In this document: in pieces, positions 1-8,282 of the stretch
Position numbering within the stretch: the stretch's first letter is position 1
Layout of the letters: each line of letters begins with the position of its first letter
Program-made: the position numbers and the translations under genes
The notes under the pieces: generated by a model
Database searches by the model: none
What the model was told of the DNA's origin: nothing
What the model saw: the letters and a program-made list of their open reading frames with translations, nothing else
NCBI RefSeq assembly: GCF_028864145.1
Contig: NZ_JARBHJ010000015.1
Coordinates: 1-46,985 of the forward strand
Source: Actinotignum schaalii
Lineage (GTDB): Bacteria > Actinomycetota > Actinomycetes > Actinomycetales > Actinomycetaceae
Reading direction: 5' to 3'
DNA length: 46,985 nt

Positions 1-104
1 TCGGACTCGGCAAGACGATCAATATGGGCAGCCATCGCCGGATAATCAATCGCACCCGAATCATCGATCAACGTGACCGACGGGCAATACACACCAGAAA
101 ACAT
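1..104 (-). CDS. DapA/dihydrodipicolinate synthase-family protein, N-terminal fragment
   Basis: Partial gene running off the left edge; only the first 34 codons are present. The translation begins MFSGVYCPSVTLIDDSGAID and continues YPAMAAHIDRLAES. This matches the start of the DapA / N-acetylneuraminate lyase aldolase family: a short strand giving 'G...P.VT..', then 'DG.ID...+..H+..L...G'. The family uses a lysine Schiff base to cleave or form C-C bonds; the catalytic lysine lies outside the window, so the substrate cannot be told. The ATG start is supported by an AAGAGG ribosome-binding site five bases upstream and by a perfect TATAAT hexamer about 75 bases upstream. It points away from the serine dehydratase gene's 3' end, on the same strand. 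Confidence 0.6.
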   Translation of the reverse strand, partial: MFSGVYCPSVTLIDDSGAIDYPAMAAHIDRLAES

Positions 105-147
105 TCCAACCTCTTGTCAGTGGCGCGCGGCCAGCTACCCCGAATGG

Positions 148-184
148 GCGGCATGCCGCGGCAGCCGTTCATATCTCTATTATA
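148..184 (-). promoter_or_regulatory. Promoter -10 and palindrome upstream of the DapA-family gene
   Basis: On the minus strand a perfect TATAAT lies at 179-184. No good TTGACA-like -35 sits 17 bases upstream. Between the -10 and the start codon is a perfect 12-bp palindrome, GCGGCATGCCGC (148-159), in the predicted 5' leader. It could be an operator or a small hairpin; no regulator is identified. Confidence 0.4.
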
Positions 185-324
185 GAACTAAGTTCCGCCT
201 AATGGGACTGTACAGGGCTTGCGCTACGTCACATTTCAGGAGCGCTCCGGCTAGTTTCGGACCCCGCACCGGGCAATTTCGCGCCCCTTCACGCAGTTTC
301 ACCTAGCGCCGCGGACCGGGCCCG

Positions 325-1899
325 TTAGCACTCCACCACATTGACGGCGAGCCCGCCCTCCGAGGTCTCCTTGTATTTGGAAAGCATATCCATCCCGGTT
401 TGGCGCATAGTTTCCACCACGGTATCGAAGGAGACGGTATGGGAGCCGTCGCCCCACAGCGCGATATAGGCCGCATTAATAGATTTGACCGCCGCCATGG
501 CATTGCGTTCGATGCACGGGATTTGCACCAGACCGCCCACCGGATCGCAGGTGAGGCCGAGGGAGTGCTCCATAGCAATTTCCGCTGCGTTTTCCACCTG
601 GGCCGGGGTGCCGCCCAGGGCCTCCGCAAAACCTGCGGCCGCCATCGCGGAGGCCGAACCAACCTCCCCCTGGCAGCCCACTTCCGCCCCGGCAATGGAC
701 GCATTCGTTTTAATAATGCCGCCGATGGCCGCCCCGGCCAGCAAGAAGTTATACATCCCCTCGCGGGTGGCACCGGGCACAAAACGTTCATAGTACGTGA
801 GGACCGCGGGAACGACGCCGGCCGCGCCGTTCGTCGGCGCGGTGACAATCCGGTGGCCGGCCGCATTTTCTTCGTTGATGGCCAGGGCGAAAAGATTGAC
901 CCACCCGAGCGCTTCCAGCTGATCCGCACGGTGCCCCGCCGCGGTTTTTTCTTCCAGCTCGCGGGCCAGCCCGGGGGCGCGCCGCTTCACGCGCAGCCCG
1001 CCCGGAAGAGTGCCCTCCGTGGCAATACCGGCTTTAATGGCCTCGCCCATAACCGCGTGTACCCGATCCATATGAGCAATAACGGCCCGGTGTGGGCGCA
1101 GCGCGGTTTCGTTAGCGAGCGCGAGTTCAGAGATGCGCATGCCCGTTTCGGAACAGAGCTCCAGCAGCTGTGCGGCGGTGAAAAATGGGTAGGGGACGGC
1201 GGTCTGGGCGGCGTCGGCCTGTTCTTCGGTGGCGAGTGGCGCCACCCGCGGTTCTGCCGGATCGCCCAGCTCTTCCATCACGAAACCGCCGCCCACCGAA
1301 TAATAGGTGTGTTCGGCAAGGAGGTCCTCGCCCGCCCAGGCGCGCAGCGTCAGCGCATTAACGTGGTAGGGCAAAATATCGCGGGGACGGAAAATAATAT
1401 CGCGCTCACGCACGAACGGTGTGGGGGCGAAACCGGGCACGGTGAGGGTTCCGGAGGTGTCGATAGCGGCTTCCATACCGTCCACCACCGCGATGGACAC
1501 ATTTTCCGGGCTGTAGCCGGATAGCCCAAGGAGCACCGCGCGGTCGGTATTATGCCCGCGTCCGGTGGCGGCCAGGGAACCGAAAAGATCCACGCGCAGG
1601 CTCGTGATGCGAGCGCCCGGAGCGCGGGCGGCCAGCAGCGTTGCGAAATGCAGCCCGGCGCGCATGGGTCCCACGGTATGCGACGACGACGGGCCTATCC
1701 CCACCCGGAACATATCGCAGACACCCAGGGGATTCGCGCGGTTTTCCTCCTCCCCGGATTCCCCGGTGGTGGTTTCGCCGGCGAGGATAGCGGCCGGGAG
1801 GGCGGCGCGCGGGGTGGCGGTGGGACGTTCGCTGAGGGAGACCGGAAGGGTATGCGCGGCGTCGTCGAAATCGGGGTTGAGCCGTAAACGCGAGGTCAT
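325..1899 (-). CDS. sdaA: L-serine ammonia-lyase (serine dehydratase, single-chain iron-sulfur type)
   Basis: Converts L-serine to pyruvate and ammonia in the cytoplasm. The 524-residue chain has the beta domain first (about 57-215, with [19 protein letters not shown] at 63-81, typical of the domain start) and then the alpha domain (about 250-520). The alpha domain holds GCQGEVG and [18 protein letters not shown], which supply the cysteines for the [4Fe-4S] cluster that binds serine. The ATG at 1899 is chosen over an upstream in-frame ATG at 1977 because GGAAGGA precedes it by six bases. Even so, about 55 residues of low-complexity sequence (rich in T, A and E) precede the beta domain, which is longer than usual for a family of about 455 residues. 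A downstream start has not been excluded. It is on the same strand as the neighbours on both sides but separated by gaps, so it is probably transcribed alone. Confidence 0.93.
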   Translation of the reverse strand: MTSRLRLNPDFDDAAHTLPVSLSERPTATPRAALPAAILAGETTTGESGEEENRANPLGVCDMFRVGIGPSSSHTVGPMRAGLHFATLLAARAPGARITSLRVDLFGSLAATGRGHNTDRAVLLGLSGYSPENVSIAVVDGMEAAIDTSGTLTVPGFAPTPFVRERDIIFRPRDILPYHVNALTLRAWAGEDLLAEHTYYSVGGGFVMEELGDPAEPRVAPLATEEQADAAQTAVPYPFFTAAQLLELCSETGMRISELALANETALRPHRAVIAHMDRVHAVMGEAIKAGIATEGTLPGGLRVKRRAPGLARELEEKTAAGHRADQLEALGWVNLFALAINEENAAGHRIVTAPTNGAAGVVPAVLTYYERFVPGATREGMYNFLLAGAAIGGIIKTNASIAGAEVGCQGEVGSASAMAAAGFAEALGGTPAQVENAAEIAMEHSLGLTCDPVGGLVQIPCIERNAMAAVKSINAAYIALWGDGSHTVSFDTVVETMRQTGMDMLSKYKETSEGGLAVNVVEC

Positions 1900-1985
1900 A
1901 CATGTCCTTCCGGTTGCTGGTGACGCACCGTTTGTGATCATACGGCAAGTGGCCGGGAGCTGCGCGCCCCCGGCCACTTTTGTGC

Positions 1986-2006
1986 CGCGCCGCGGGTGCC
2001 GGCGCG
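1986..2006 (-). terminator. Short GC-rich hairpin after the DUF1524 lipoprotein gene
   Basis: CGCGCCG and CGGCGCG form a 7-bp stem with a 7-base loop, just downstream of the gene ending at 2033. There is no T-run, so termination is only a suggestion. Confidence 0.3.
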
Positions 2007-2032
2007 ATCACCGTTATGTTAATTATTACTTG

Positions 2033-2896
2033 TTACTTGCCTGCCGGGCCTTCCCAACCGGGGACCAGCTGGTTCGGGCAGGTCTGGAGGTACTGGGCGA
2101 AAGCATCGTGTTCGGCCTGGGTGACGGTCAGCCCGTAGGTAGCCTTCACGCCGATCTGGCGCGCCACATATTGGCAGGTGAAGCTCTTATTCGCGGGGAC
2201 CCATTCGGCGGCGGAACGCCCGGCCTTCTCCTTGGCCTGGTCCGCGGAGACGGCCTGCATATTGCGCGGGTCGCTGGCGAAGGCGGCGCGCTGCTCGTCC
2301 GTGAACTGGTTGGCGCCCGAAGCCCAGGCGTTATCGAGGCTGACGATGCGGTCCACCACCACGGTCTTGGTTCCCGCTTCGGGCCGCGCGTAGTCAACCA
2401 TATTCCCGGTGTAGCTATCCACCAGGGTGCCGTAGGCGATGCCGCACCCGGAGGTGCCCGGCTGCACGCCGACGTTCACGAGGTCGCGGCGCAGCACGTC
2501 CGTGTAGACGTTACATGCGTCTTCGTTTGCCTCAGCGGCATCGGGACCGAACTTCGCCGGATCGGCTTTGTCGGTGGCGGAAGGCTCGGCAACGGTCAGG
2601 GTACCGAGAAGTTCGGTTGCGCTTTGCGGGTGCGCCGGGTTGGGGATAACGGCCGGGAGCTTTTCCGGCGGGGTTTCCGAAGCGGCGGGAGTGACGACGG
2701 CGGAGCTAGTAGCCGGAGCTGCGGAGCTGGCCGCGGGAGCGGAGGTGGCTGCCGCCTCATCACTACTCTTGGTGCATGCCCCCATCATCCCCGCAAGAAT
2801 CGCCAAGGACCCCATGGCGGCAACGCACTTCGCGAGCGAGGTGCGGGCGGTGGTGGATGCGCCGTGGCCGGCGCTGCCAAAACTAGTGCGTGGCAT
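2033..2896 (-). CDS. Secreted lipoprotein with degenerate HNH (DUF1524 / GmrSD C-terminal-like) domain
   Basis: A 287-residue protein. Residues 1-40 form a lipoprotein signal with a lipobox ending GMMGAC (Cys41), followed by an Ala/Ser/Pro-rich linker. Residues about 125-280 match the actinobacterial secreted DUF1524 family: LRRDLVNVGVQPGTSGCG, then DNAWASGANQF, FASDPRN, AAEWVPAN, CQYVARQIGVK and LTVTQAEHDAF. Family members carry a D-H-V-V strand and an N-R-S-K-G-like motif that build the HNH nuclease site. Here the first reads D-R-I-V (Arg183 in place of His) and the second reads DQAKEKAG. The fold should be intact, but the nuclease is probably inactive. The start at 2896 has GGAAG upstream. 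The gene stands alone between serine dehydratase and the surface-protein cluster. A binding or structural role is possible; the function is unknown. Confidence 0.75.
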   Translation of the reverse strand: MPRTSFGSAGHGASTTARTSLAKCVAAMGSLAILAGMMGACTKSSDEAAATSAPAASSAAPATSSAVVTPAASETPPEKLPAVIPNPAHPQSATELLGTLTVAEPSATDKADPAKFGPDAAEANEDACNVYTDVLRRDLVNVGVQPGTSGCGIAYGTLVDSYTGNMVDYARPEAGTKTVVVDRIVSLDNAWASGANQFTDEQRAAFASDPRNMQAVSADQAKEKAGRSAAEWVPANKSFTCQYVARQIGVKATYGLTVTQAEHDAFAQYLQTCPNQLVPGWEGPAGK

Positions 2897-3169
2897 GACT
2901 TCCTTCTCTTTTCGTTCTCTTTCGGATAGATCAAAGTCGTACGGCGCCAAAACGCCGCGTGACAATGGTAGACGCGCTATCGCACGGATTCAAAAGTGGA
3001 ACGCATGGTGAAATACCTGGTGGACGTGGCGGATGGGGCGCAGGGCGGTGGTGGTATCCTGCGGGCTGGTTTGCGCGGCGGGGTGGGCGCGTGGTGCGAC
3101 GGCGCGGCGGAACCCGGCGCGAGGCTTGTATCGCGCGGTCTCCGCCTTGCCGAACCCAGCGCGGGCAGG

Positions 3170-3232
3170 CATATATGTGTTTTGAGCTGTACTGCATCTG
3201 TAACACAATCGAAGTACAGCCGTGAAAATAAG
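3170..3232 (+). repeat. Dyad element, copy A (family of four)
   Basis: The core GTGTTTTGAGCTGTACT ... AAGTACAGCCGTGAAAA matches copies B, C and D at most positions. GCTGTACT and AGTACAGC form the inner inverted repeat. This is the most diverged copy. It lies in the 430-base gap between the DUF1524 lipoprotein start (2896) and the first coiled-coil gene's stop (3328). Unlike the other copies, I found no 30-bp motif array next to it. The rest of the gap (2897-3169) shows no supported gene. Confidence 0.6.
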
Positions 3233-3277
3233 GTGCCCCGCCCGGAGCCAGAACCGATACTGGCCGGGTGGGGCACC
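3232..3277 (-). terminator. Strong hairpin terminator downstream of the first coiled-coil surface protein gene
   Basis: GGTGCCCC-G-CCCGG pairs with CCGGG-T-GGGGCACC, a 14-bp stem with a single G-T pair and an 18-base loop. It lies 50 bases beyond the stop codon at 3328 and directly abuts dyad element copy A. An A/T-rich stretch follows on the minus strand. Copy D of the element also has a long GC-rich hairpin directly beside it, so this hairpin may belong to the repeat module as well as acting as a terminator. Confidence 0.6.
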
Positions 3278-3327
3278 TATTCGCAATACGCGGTTTTGAG
3301 GCACTGTCGCCTAATGTCTGCACACCG

Positions 3328-5664
3328 CTACTTCACCGCGTGCCGCGCGCGAGAACGACCGAAAGCCACCGCGCCGCCGGCCACCAGCAGCAGCGTTGCC
3401 GCGCCGATAGCGCCGCTCATATCGCTTCCGGTTTCGGGGAGCTTCTGCGCGGGAGCCGCGTTCATCGCCACAGCTCGCTTTGCGGTAGTTGTTTTATTCC
3501 CTGCCGCGGAATACTTTGCTGCGGGATTGCCGGAAGGCTGGGGCGACGACGCATCGGGTACCTGCCCCGGCTTCTGCTCCGGAGTTGGGGCCTGCTGACG
3601 GGCCAATTCCAGATCTCGCTGGGCGGCCTGCAAGGCAAGGTTGGCCGCGGTCAGCTGCTGTTGTGCCTCCTCCTGGGCTTTCAACGCAACCTCTTCCGCT
3701 TCACGAGCCGCCTCGAGCGCGAGCGTTGCCTTACCGTGAGCATCCTGGGCGCTTTGCAGTGCGCCTTCAGCCGCCCGTGCCTTCTCCGTAGCTAGCCGAA
3801 CATCCCACTGCCGTTCGTCGTGCTCATTCGAAGCATTGGCCAGTCGGGTTAGCGTCGCCTGGTGTTCAGCGGCGGTGGCACGCGCAGCATTGAGAGTGCG
3901 CAGCGCTTCCGCAGCCGCTTCACGCGCCTTATCCGCGGCAGCCTTTGCCTGGGTAACTTCCTGTTGCGCGGCCTGCGCGGCAGTTTGCGCGGCGGTCACA
4001 TCCTTTTCCGCCTGCGCGAGCTTCGCGGTAGCGTCTGCCCAGGTCGGCTCCAGCTCCGCTACGCGTTCCTCGAGCCCAATGCGCTTCTTGGTAGCTTCTC
4101 CAGCGGTATCCCGCGCGGTATCACGCGCACCCTGTGCCTTGCCCAGCAGAGCATCAGCCTCTTGGAGGGCTTCTTGCTGAGCAGCCGTGGCGGCGTTGAG
4201 TTTGGCTTCCGCAGTGGCCAGTGCCTCCTGTGCAGCGGCAACCTCTTTTGCTGCCTCCATTGCTTTTTGAGTAGCCTTTTCAGACTCGGCTTTCGCAGTC
4301 ACGAGATCCTGTGCCCGTTGCTCCGCGGTGGCCTGCGCCTGCTGTACTTGCTGTGCAGCTTGTTCCTTTGCAGTTACGGCCTTGTCGCGCTCAGCTTGTT
4401 TCTGCTGTGTGGTGTTACGCGCGGCTTCCAGCTTTGCCACTGCATCTGCATGAGCTTTCTTCGCAGCTTCGAGAGCCTGCTTCTTTTGCTCGGTTACCTT
4501 CTGTGCGTCAGCAATTTTTTGCTTCAGAGTAGCTAGAAGGTCCTTCACATCTTCCGGATCCAACTTCTCGAGATTTTCGAGCTGTTCGCTCAGGATCTTT
4601 TCGCGTGTTTGAGCATCCGCGAGAGCGCTCTCGGCTTTCTTTACGGCCGCTTCCTTTTCGGTTACTTGAATCGTAAGCGGTCCCTCAGCCTGTTCGAGTT
4701 TCTTGGCCTCGGCGTCCAGCTCCGCCGCCAGGCGCTCCGCTTCTGCTTTGGCCGCCTCAGCTTCGGTCACGGCCTTCTTTGCAGCCTGATCAGCTTCGGT
4801 GGCGGTGACCATAGCTTCTTGCGCCTTGCCGGCCTCCGTGGCCGCGCTCTCTTTCAGCGCGTCCTTCGCCTTCACCTCATCCTGCGCAGCCCGAACCGCA
4901 TCCGATTCCTTACGGACCTTCTCTACTTCGGCCTTGACTACTTCATCGCGTTTGGCCTTCGCCTGTTCCAACTCCGCCTCGGCCTGCACCAGCGCTTCCA
5001 GCGCCGCGCTTTCCTGCTGCTTAAGCTCCGCGACTTCCTTGCCGAGCCGTTCCTTCTCCGAACGAGCCGCCGCATCCGCCTCGCGCGCCTTCGTCACCGC
5101 GTCACCGGCCGCCTGCGCAGCCGCGGCCTTTTCCTTAAGCTCAGCTTCTTTTCCGGCGACGCCGCCCGCGGCTTGCCGCGCAGCCGCTTCCGCTTTCTCG
5201 TAGGCAATCTGCGCGGCGGCAGCTTGGTCGGCGGATTCTTGGGCTTTATCAGCCGCCTGCCGGAGCTGGCCCTTCGCAGCCTTCCCCGCCTCGCTCACCT
5301 GATCCGCTGCCTGCTGGGCCGCTTCTGCCGCTTTTGTGGCATCAGCGAACTGCTTTTCGCTCTGCGCCACACCAGCTTGAGTTTGCACCGCGGCCGCCTC
5401 CGCTTCCGCAGCTTTCTTTTTCGCTTCAGTGGCAGCTGCGGTGAGTCGATCAACGTCGGCTTGGCGCGCCGCCACTGTTTCTTGGGCAGCCGCCACCTTC
5501 TTTTCCGCTTCGGCAAGGCCGGGCGCGGGGCGCGCGGCGGTAGCCGCGCGGGCGTCGTCGTTATTCTGCACCGGCTGCGCAATGGCTGCGCCGGCCGGTA
5601 GCAGCGCCACCGCTACTCCCGCTGTGAGAGCGGCGGCGAGGGCTCGGTGAGTATGGGTCCTCAT
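3328..5664 (-). CDS. LPXTG-anchored alanine-rich coiled-coil surface protein 1
   Basis: A 778-residue secreted fibrous protein. Residues 1-31 are a signal peptide (MRTHTHR, then the hydrophobic run to AIAQP). Residues about 50-690 are almost entirely Ala/Glu/Lys/Gln-rich heptad sequence predicted to form a long coiled coil. A Gln/Pro-rich stretch follows, and then a sortase signal: LPETG at 742-746, a hydrophobic helix and the basic tail RSRARHAVK. The start at 5664 was chosen by comparison with the two paralogues, which share GAAAGGA followed by ATG-AGG at the same spacing. It is the last of three tandem paralogues. The role is probably a cell-wall-attached filament or adhesin-like spacer; no binding domain is visible. 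Codon-level repetition makes this region hard to assemble, but the frame is open throughout. Confidence 0.88.
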   Translation of the reverse strand: MRTHTHRALAAALTAGVAVALLPAGAAIAQPVQNNDDARAATAARPAPGLAEAEKKVAAAQETVAARQADVDRLTAAATEAKKKAAEAEAAAVQTQAGVAQSEKQFADATKAAEAAQQAADQVSEAGKAAKGQLRQAADKAQESADQAAAAQIAYEKAEAAARQAAGGVAGKEAELKEKAAAAQAAGDAVTKAREADAAARSEKERLGKEVAELKQQESAALEALVQAEAELEQAKAKRDEVVKAEVEKVRKESDAVRAAQDEVKAKDALKESAATEAGKAQEAMVTATEADQAAKKAVTEAEAAKAEAERLAAELDAEAKKLEQAEGPLTIQVTEKEAAVKKAESALADAQTREKILSEQLENLEKLDPEDVKDLLATLKQKIADAQKVTEQKKQALEAAKKAHADAVAKLEAARNTTQQKQAERDKAVTAKEQAAQQVQQAQATAEQRAQDLVTAKAESEKATQKAMEAAKEVAAAQEALATAEAKLNAATAAQQEALQEADALLGKAQGARDTARDTAGEATKKRIGLEERVAELEPTWADATAKLAQAEKDVTAAQTAAQAAQQEVTQAKAAADKAREAAAEALRTLNAARATAAEHQATLTRLANASNEHDERQWDVRLATEKARAAEGALQSAQDAHGKATLALEAAREAEEVALKAQEEAQQQLTAANLALQAAQRDLELARQQAPTPEQKPGQVPDASSPQPSGNPAAKYSAAGNKTTTAKRAVAMNAAPAQKLPETGSDMSGAIGAATLLLVAGGAVAFGRSRARHAVK

Positions 5665-5727
5665 GGTCATCCTTTCGAGGAAATGCATCCGGGCGAGACT
5701 GGCCCTGTGCCAGCTCTGCTGTGTGAT

Positions 5728-5795
5728 GCGATAAGTTAATGCGACAAAGTCCAGATTCGTCTTGAAATTAACTGGGATTTTCTCAGGAGTCTGAG
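5728..5795 (-). promoter_or_regulatory. Conserved upstream block (putative promoter) of surface protein 1
   Basis: On the minus strand this block reads GAAAATCCCAG...TTCAAGACGAATCTGGACTTTG...TTAACTTAT. It is shared with the other two paralogues at 8143-8208 and 10789-10853, in each case 62-67 bases from the start codon. TAACTT fits a TANNNT -10. It begins immediately after the stop codon of surface protein 2. Promoter assignment is inferred from conservation and position only. Confidence 0.45.
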
Positions 5796-8080
5796 CGCCG
5801 GCCGCGAGCGCGCATAGCCACCGCGGCACCTCCGGCCAGCAGTAGAAGCGTGGCTGCACCAATGGCGCCGCTGGTATCGCTGCCGGTGTCGGGGAGTTTT
5901 TGAGCGGTCGCCGCGCCTTTCGTCACGGGAGCTGCGCTGTTCGCCGCGGGTGTGCCCGTCGCTGTTGCCGCGCCCGTGGCCGCGGGCGGGTTCTTCGCTG
6001 CCGGGTCCTGCTGGCGCGCGGCGGCGAGTTCCTGCTCAGCCGCGTGCGCAGCCACGCGTGCCGCGCCGAGCCTCTGCTCCGCCTGTTCCTGCGCGGCCTG
6101 GGCCTGCCGCAATCCTTCCTGCGCGGCAGTCACCGCGGCGGTAGCTTTCTCCTGCGCGGCCCGCGCTTCTTCGGCTACTTCACCGGCAAGCCGCGCGGCC
6201 TCGGTGGCCTGCTGCAACCGAGCCGAACGCTCATCGTATTTTTGCGCCTCGGAGATCAAGCGTTCCAGCTCAGCCTGCTGGTGCGCGGCCGCTCGCTGCG
6301 CATTTTCCGCAGCTTTCACTTTCTCCGCTTCAGCGGTTCGTGCGGCTTCCAGCTGCGCGTTCGCGGTCTGCACACCCCGTTCGGCCTGAGTCATGGCCTC
6401 CCGAGCCGCCGCCAGCTCCCGCTTCGCCTCCGCGTGCTGGGCCGCCGCCTCCGCGTGGCGCGCCTCCAACCCGGCGGTCTTACCCTTCGCGCCGGCGAGC
6501 TGCGTGGCCGCCTCCGTGTGACGCTCCTGCGCCGCATCCCGCTCCGTCTTGGCGCGCTGGGCCGCTTCCTTCGCACCGGACGTCGCCGCATCAACCTCCG
6601 CCTGCGTGGCCGCGAGCTTTTCCTGCGCTTCTCGCACGGCCTGCTCCGCCTGGCCGGCCTGCGTGGCCGCGTTCCGCGCCGCCTCCTCCTTGCGCTGGAG
6701 CTCCGCCTGCGCGCGGGTCTGAGCCTCGGCACGCTGCGCGGTCACCTCCCGCGCCTCCTGCAGCTGCTGCTCCGCCTTATTCTGTTCGACGACGGCGCCA
6801 TCACGCTCCGCCTTCTTCGCATCACGCAGGTTGATCGCGGCATCGCGCTCCGTAACAGCTACCTCGTGATCCTGTTCGGCCTTGTTGTACTCCTTTTCCT
6901 TGGCGGCAGCCTCGGCCTGGAGTTCCTCAACCTCGTGGCGCTGTTGCTCCAGAGCCTCCTTGAGTGTTGGGTTCTGTTTAGCAGCCCGCTCCAATGACTT
7001 CAACCATAATTCACGGTCTGCGGCTTCGTTCTTCGCCTTTTCCCAGAGCGCTTTTTTGCGATCCTTGGCTTTCGCGAGCCGATTCGCTTCAGCGGCCTTG
7101 GCCGTAACATTCTCCTCCAGCGGGGCAAGCTCAGCATCCAGCTTCTCTACCCGCGCCTGCGCCTGGGCCGCTACCCCCTCAGCTGCAGTTACCACCTGCT
7201 GAGCCTTCTGCACATCCTGGGCGGCATTCACGGCAGCCTCCTGAGCGCGCAGGGCTTCCTGGCGGGTAGTTTCACGCGCGGCAATCTTGCCTTCCGCAGC
7301 CTTGGTGGCGCCTGCCAGCTGGCTAGCGGCGCCGTCGATCTTCCCCTGTTCACCGCGAACGGCAGCATCGCGCGCCGCTTCGGCCTGGTGTAGATTCTCC
7401 TCCGCTTCAGCCAGCTTTGCCTTCGCGGCAGCTTCCGCGGCCCCTAGTTTTTCGACCTCCACAGCCAGGCGAGTCTTATCGGCCTGGGCGCTAGCTTCCG
7501 CCGTCTCCGCGCGCGTGACCGCCTGCGCCGACGCCTCCACCGCGGCGGTTTTCTCCCACAGCGTTTCCTGCTGGGTTTCAAGATTCGCAGCGGCCTGCCG
7601 GGTGTGCTTGGCCGCGGCATCGCGCTCGGTGGCAGCGGCCTCGGCTCGTGCCACGGAATCCTTCGCGTTTTCCTGTGCGGTGGGGAGTTGATTCTTCGCG
7701 GCGGTACCCGCTTCTTTGACCTCGTCGACGGCGCGCTGGGCGGCCAGTTTTTCAGCTTCGGCAGCACCGAGCTTTTCCGCGGCATTCTTCGAGGCCGTGG
7801 CAGCTGCCGCGGCGGCGGTTTCCGCGTCTTTCAAGGCGTGCTGCGCGGTTGCGGATTGCGCAGCGAGGCGATCCACCTCCGCCTGGTGCGCCTGGACCGC
7901 GGCACGGGCAGCCGCGACTTTCTGCTCCGCCTGGGCGATATTGGGTTGTGTTTGCGGCTTCGTGGCCGCGGCACTGGAGCCGGAGAGCGGCTGGGCCTGC
8001 GCGGCACCGGCCGGAACGAGGGCAACGGCCACCCCGGCGGTGAGAGCGGTCGCGAGGGCGCGGTGAGTGTGGGACCTCAT
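5783..8080 (-). CDS. LPXTG-anchored alanine-rich coiled-coil surface protein 2
   Basis: A 765-residue paralogue of the genes on both sides. The signal peptide is MRSHTHRALATALTAG...AQAQP. A continuous Ala/Glu/Lys/Gln/Arg heptad coiled coil runs from about residue 50 to 690, then a short Pro/Ala/Thr-rich linker. The sorting signal is LPDTG at 729-733 with a hydrophobic helix and a basic tail ending RARGRRSDS. GAAAGGAA stands six bases before the ATG. The sequence is closest to its neighbours in the signal peptide and in the last ~50 residues; the coiled coil has diverged more freely, as expected for a structural rod. It should be covalently attached to peptidoglycan by a sortase. The ligand is unknown. 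Confidence 0.88.
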   Translation of the reverse strand: MRSHTHRALATALTAGVAVALVPAGAAQAQPLSGSSAAATKPQTQPNIAQAEQKVAAARAAVQAHQAEVDRLAAQSATAQHALKDAETAAAAAATASKNAAEKLGAAEAEKLAAQRAVDEVKEAGTAAKNQLPTAQENAKDSVARAEAAATERDAAAKHTRQAAANLETQQETLWEKTAAVEASAQAVTRAETAEASAQADKTRLAVEVEKLGAAEAAAKAKLAEAEENLHQAEAARDAAVRGEQGKIDGAASQLAGATKAAEGKIAARETTRQEALRAQEAAVNAAQDVQKAQQVVTAAEGVAAQAQARVEKLDAELAPLEENVTAKAAEANRLAKAKDRKKALWEKAKNEAADRELWLKSLERAAKQNPTLKEALEQQRHEVEELQAEAAAKEKEYNKAEQDHEVAVTERDAAINLRDAKKAERDGAVVEQNKAEQQLQEAREVTAQRAEAQTRAQAELQRKEEAARNAATQAGQAEQAVREAQEKLAATQAEVDAATSGAKEAAQRAKTERDAAQERHTEAATQLAGAKGKTAGLEARHAEAAAQHAEAKRELAAAREAMTQAERGVQTANAQLEAARTAEAEKVKAAENAQRAAAHQQAELERLISEAQKYDERSARLQQATEAARLAGEVAEEARAAQEKATAAVTAAQEGLRQAQAAQEQAEQRLGAARVAAHAAEQELAAARQQDPAAKNPPAATGAATATGTPAANSAAPVTKGAATAQKLPDTGSDTSGAIGAATLLLLAGGAAVAMRARGRRSDS

Positions 8081-8142
8081 CGTGTTCCTTTCAGGGAATT
8101 CGTCTAGGTGAGCCTGGCGCTCAGGCCAGATTGAGGAATGTA

Positions 8143-8208
8143 CGGGGAATAGTTAAAGGCAGAAAATCCGGAGCGGACTTGGAGTTTTCTGGGTTTTCTT
8201 CAGGAATG
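8143..8208 (-). promoter_or_regulatory. Conserved upstream block (putative promoter) of surface protein 2
   Basis: Same conserved block as upstream of the two paralogues: on the minus strand AGAAAAC..AGAAAACTCCAAGTCCG, a GATTTTCTGCC segment and TTAACTATTCCCC. It is 62 bases from the start codon. Conservation between tandem paralogues could also reflect recent duplication rather than selection. Confidence 0.45.
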
Positions 8209-8282
8209 CTGCCCCGTGTCTGCCATTGCGGGGCAGCACCCCTGACGCGGCGCGAAGCGCCACATTACTTCTGTTATTTCAG

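Noticed and set aside
3049-3068. 18-base identity TGGTGGTATCCTGCGGGC at ~3050 and ~37150, each near a dyad element
   Set aside because: Orientation relative to the element is not kept, and the second copy is coding for the small membrane protein's tail. Probably coincidence.
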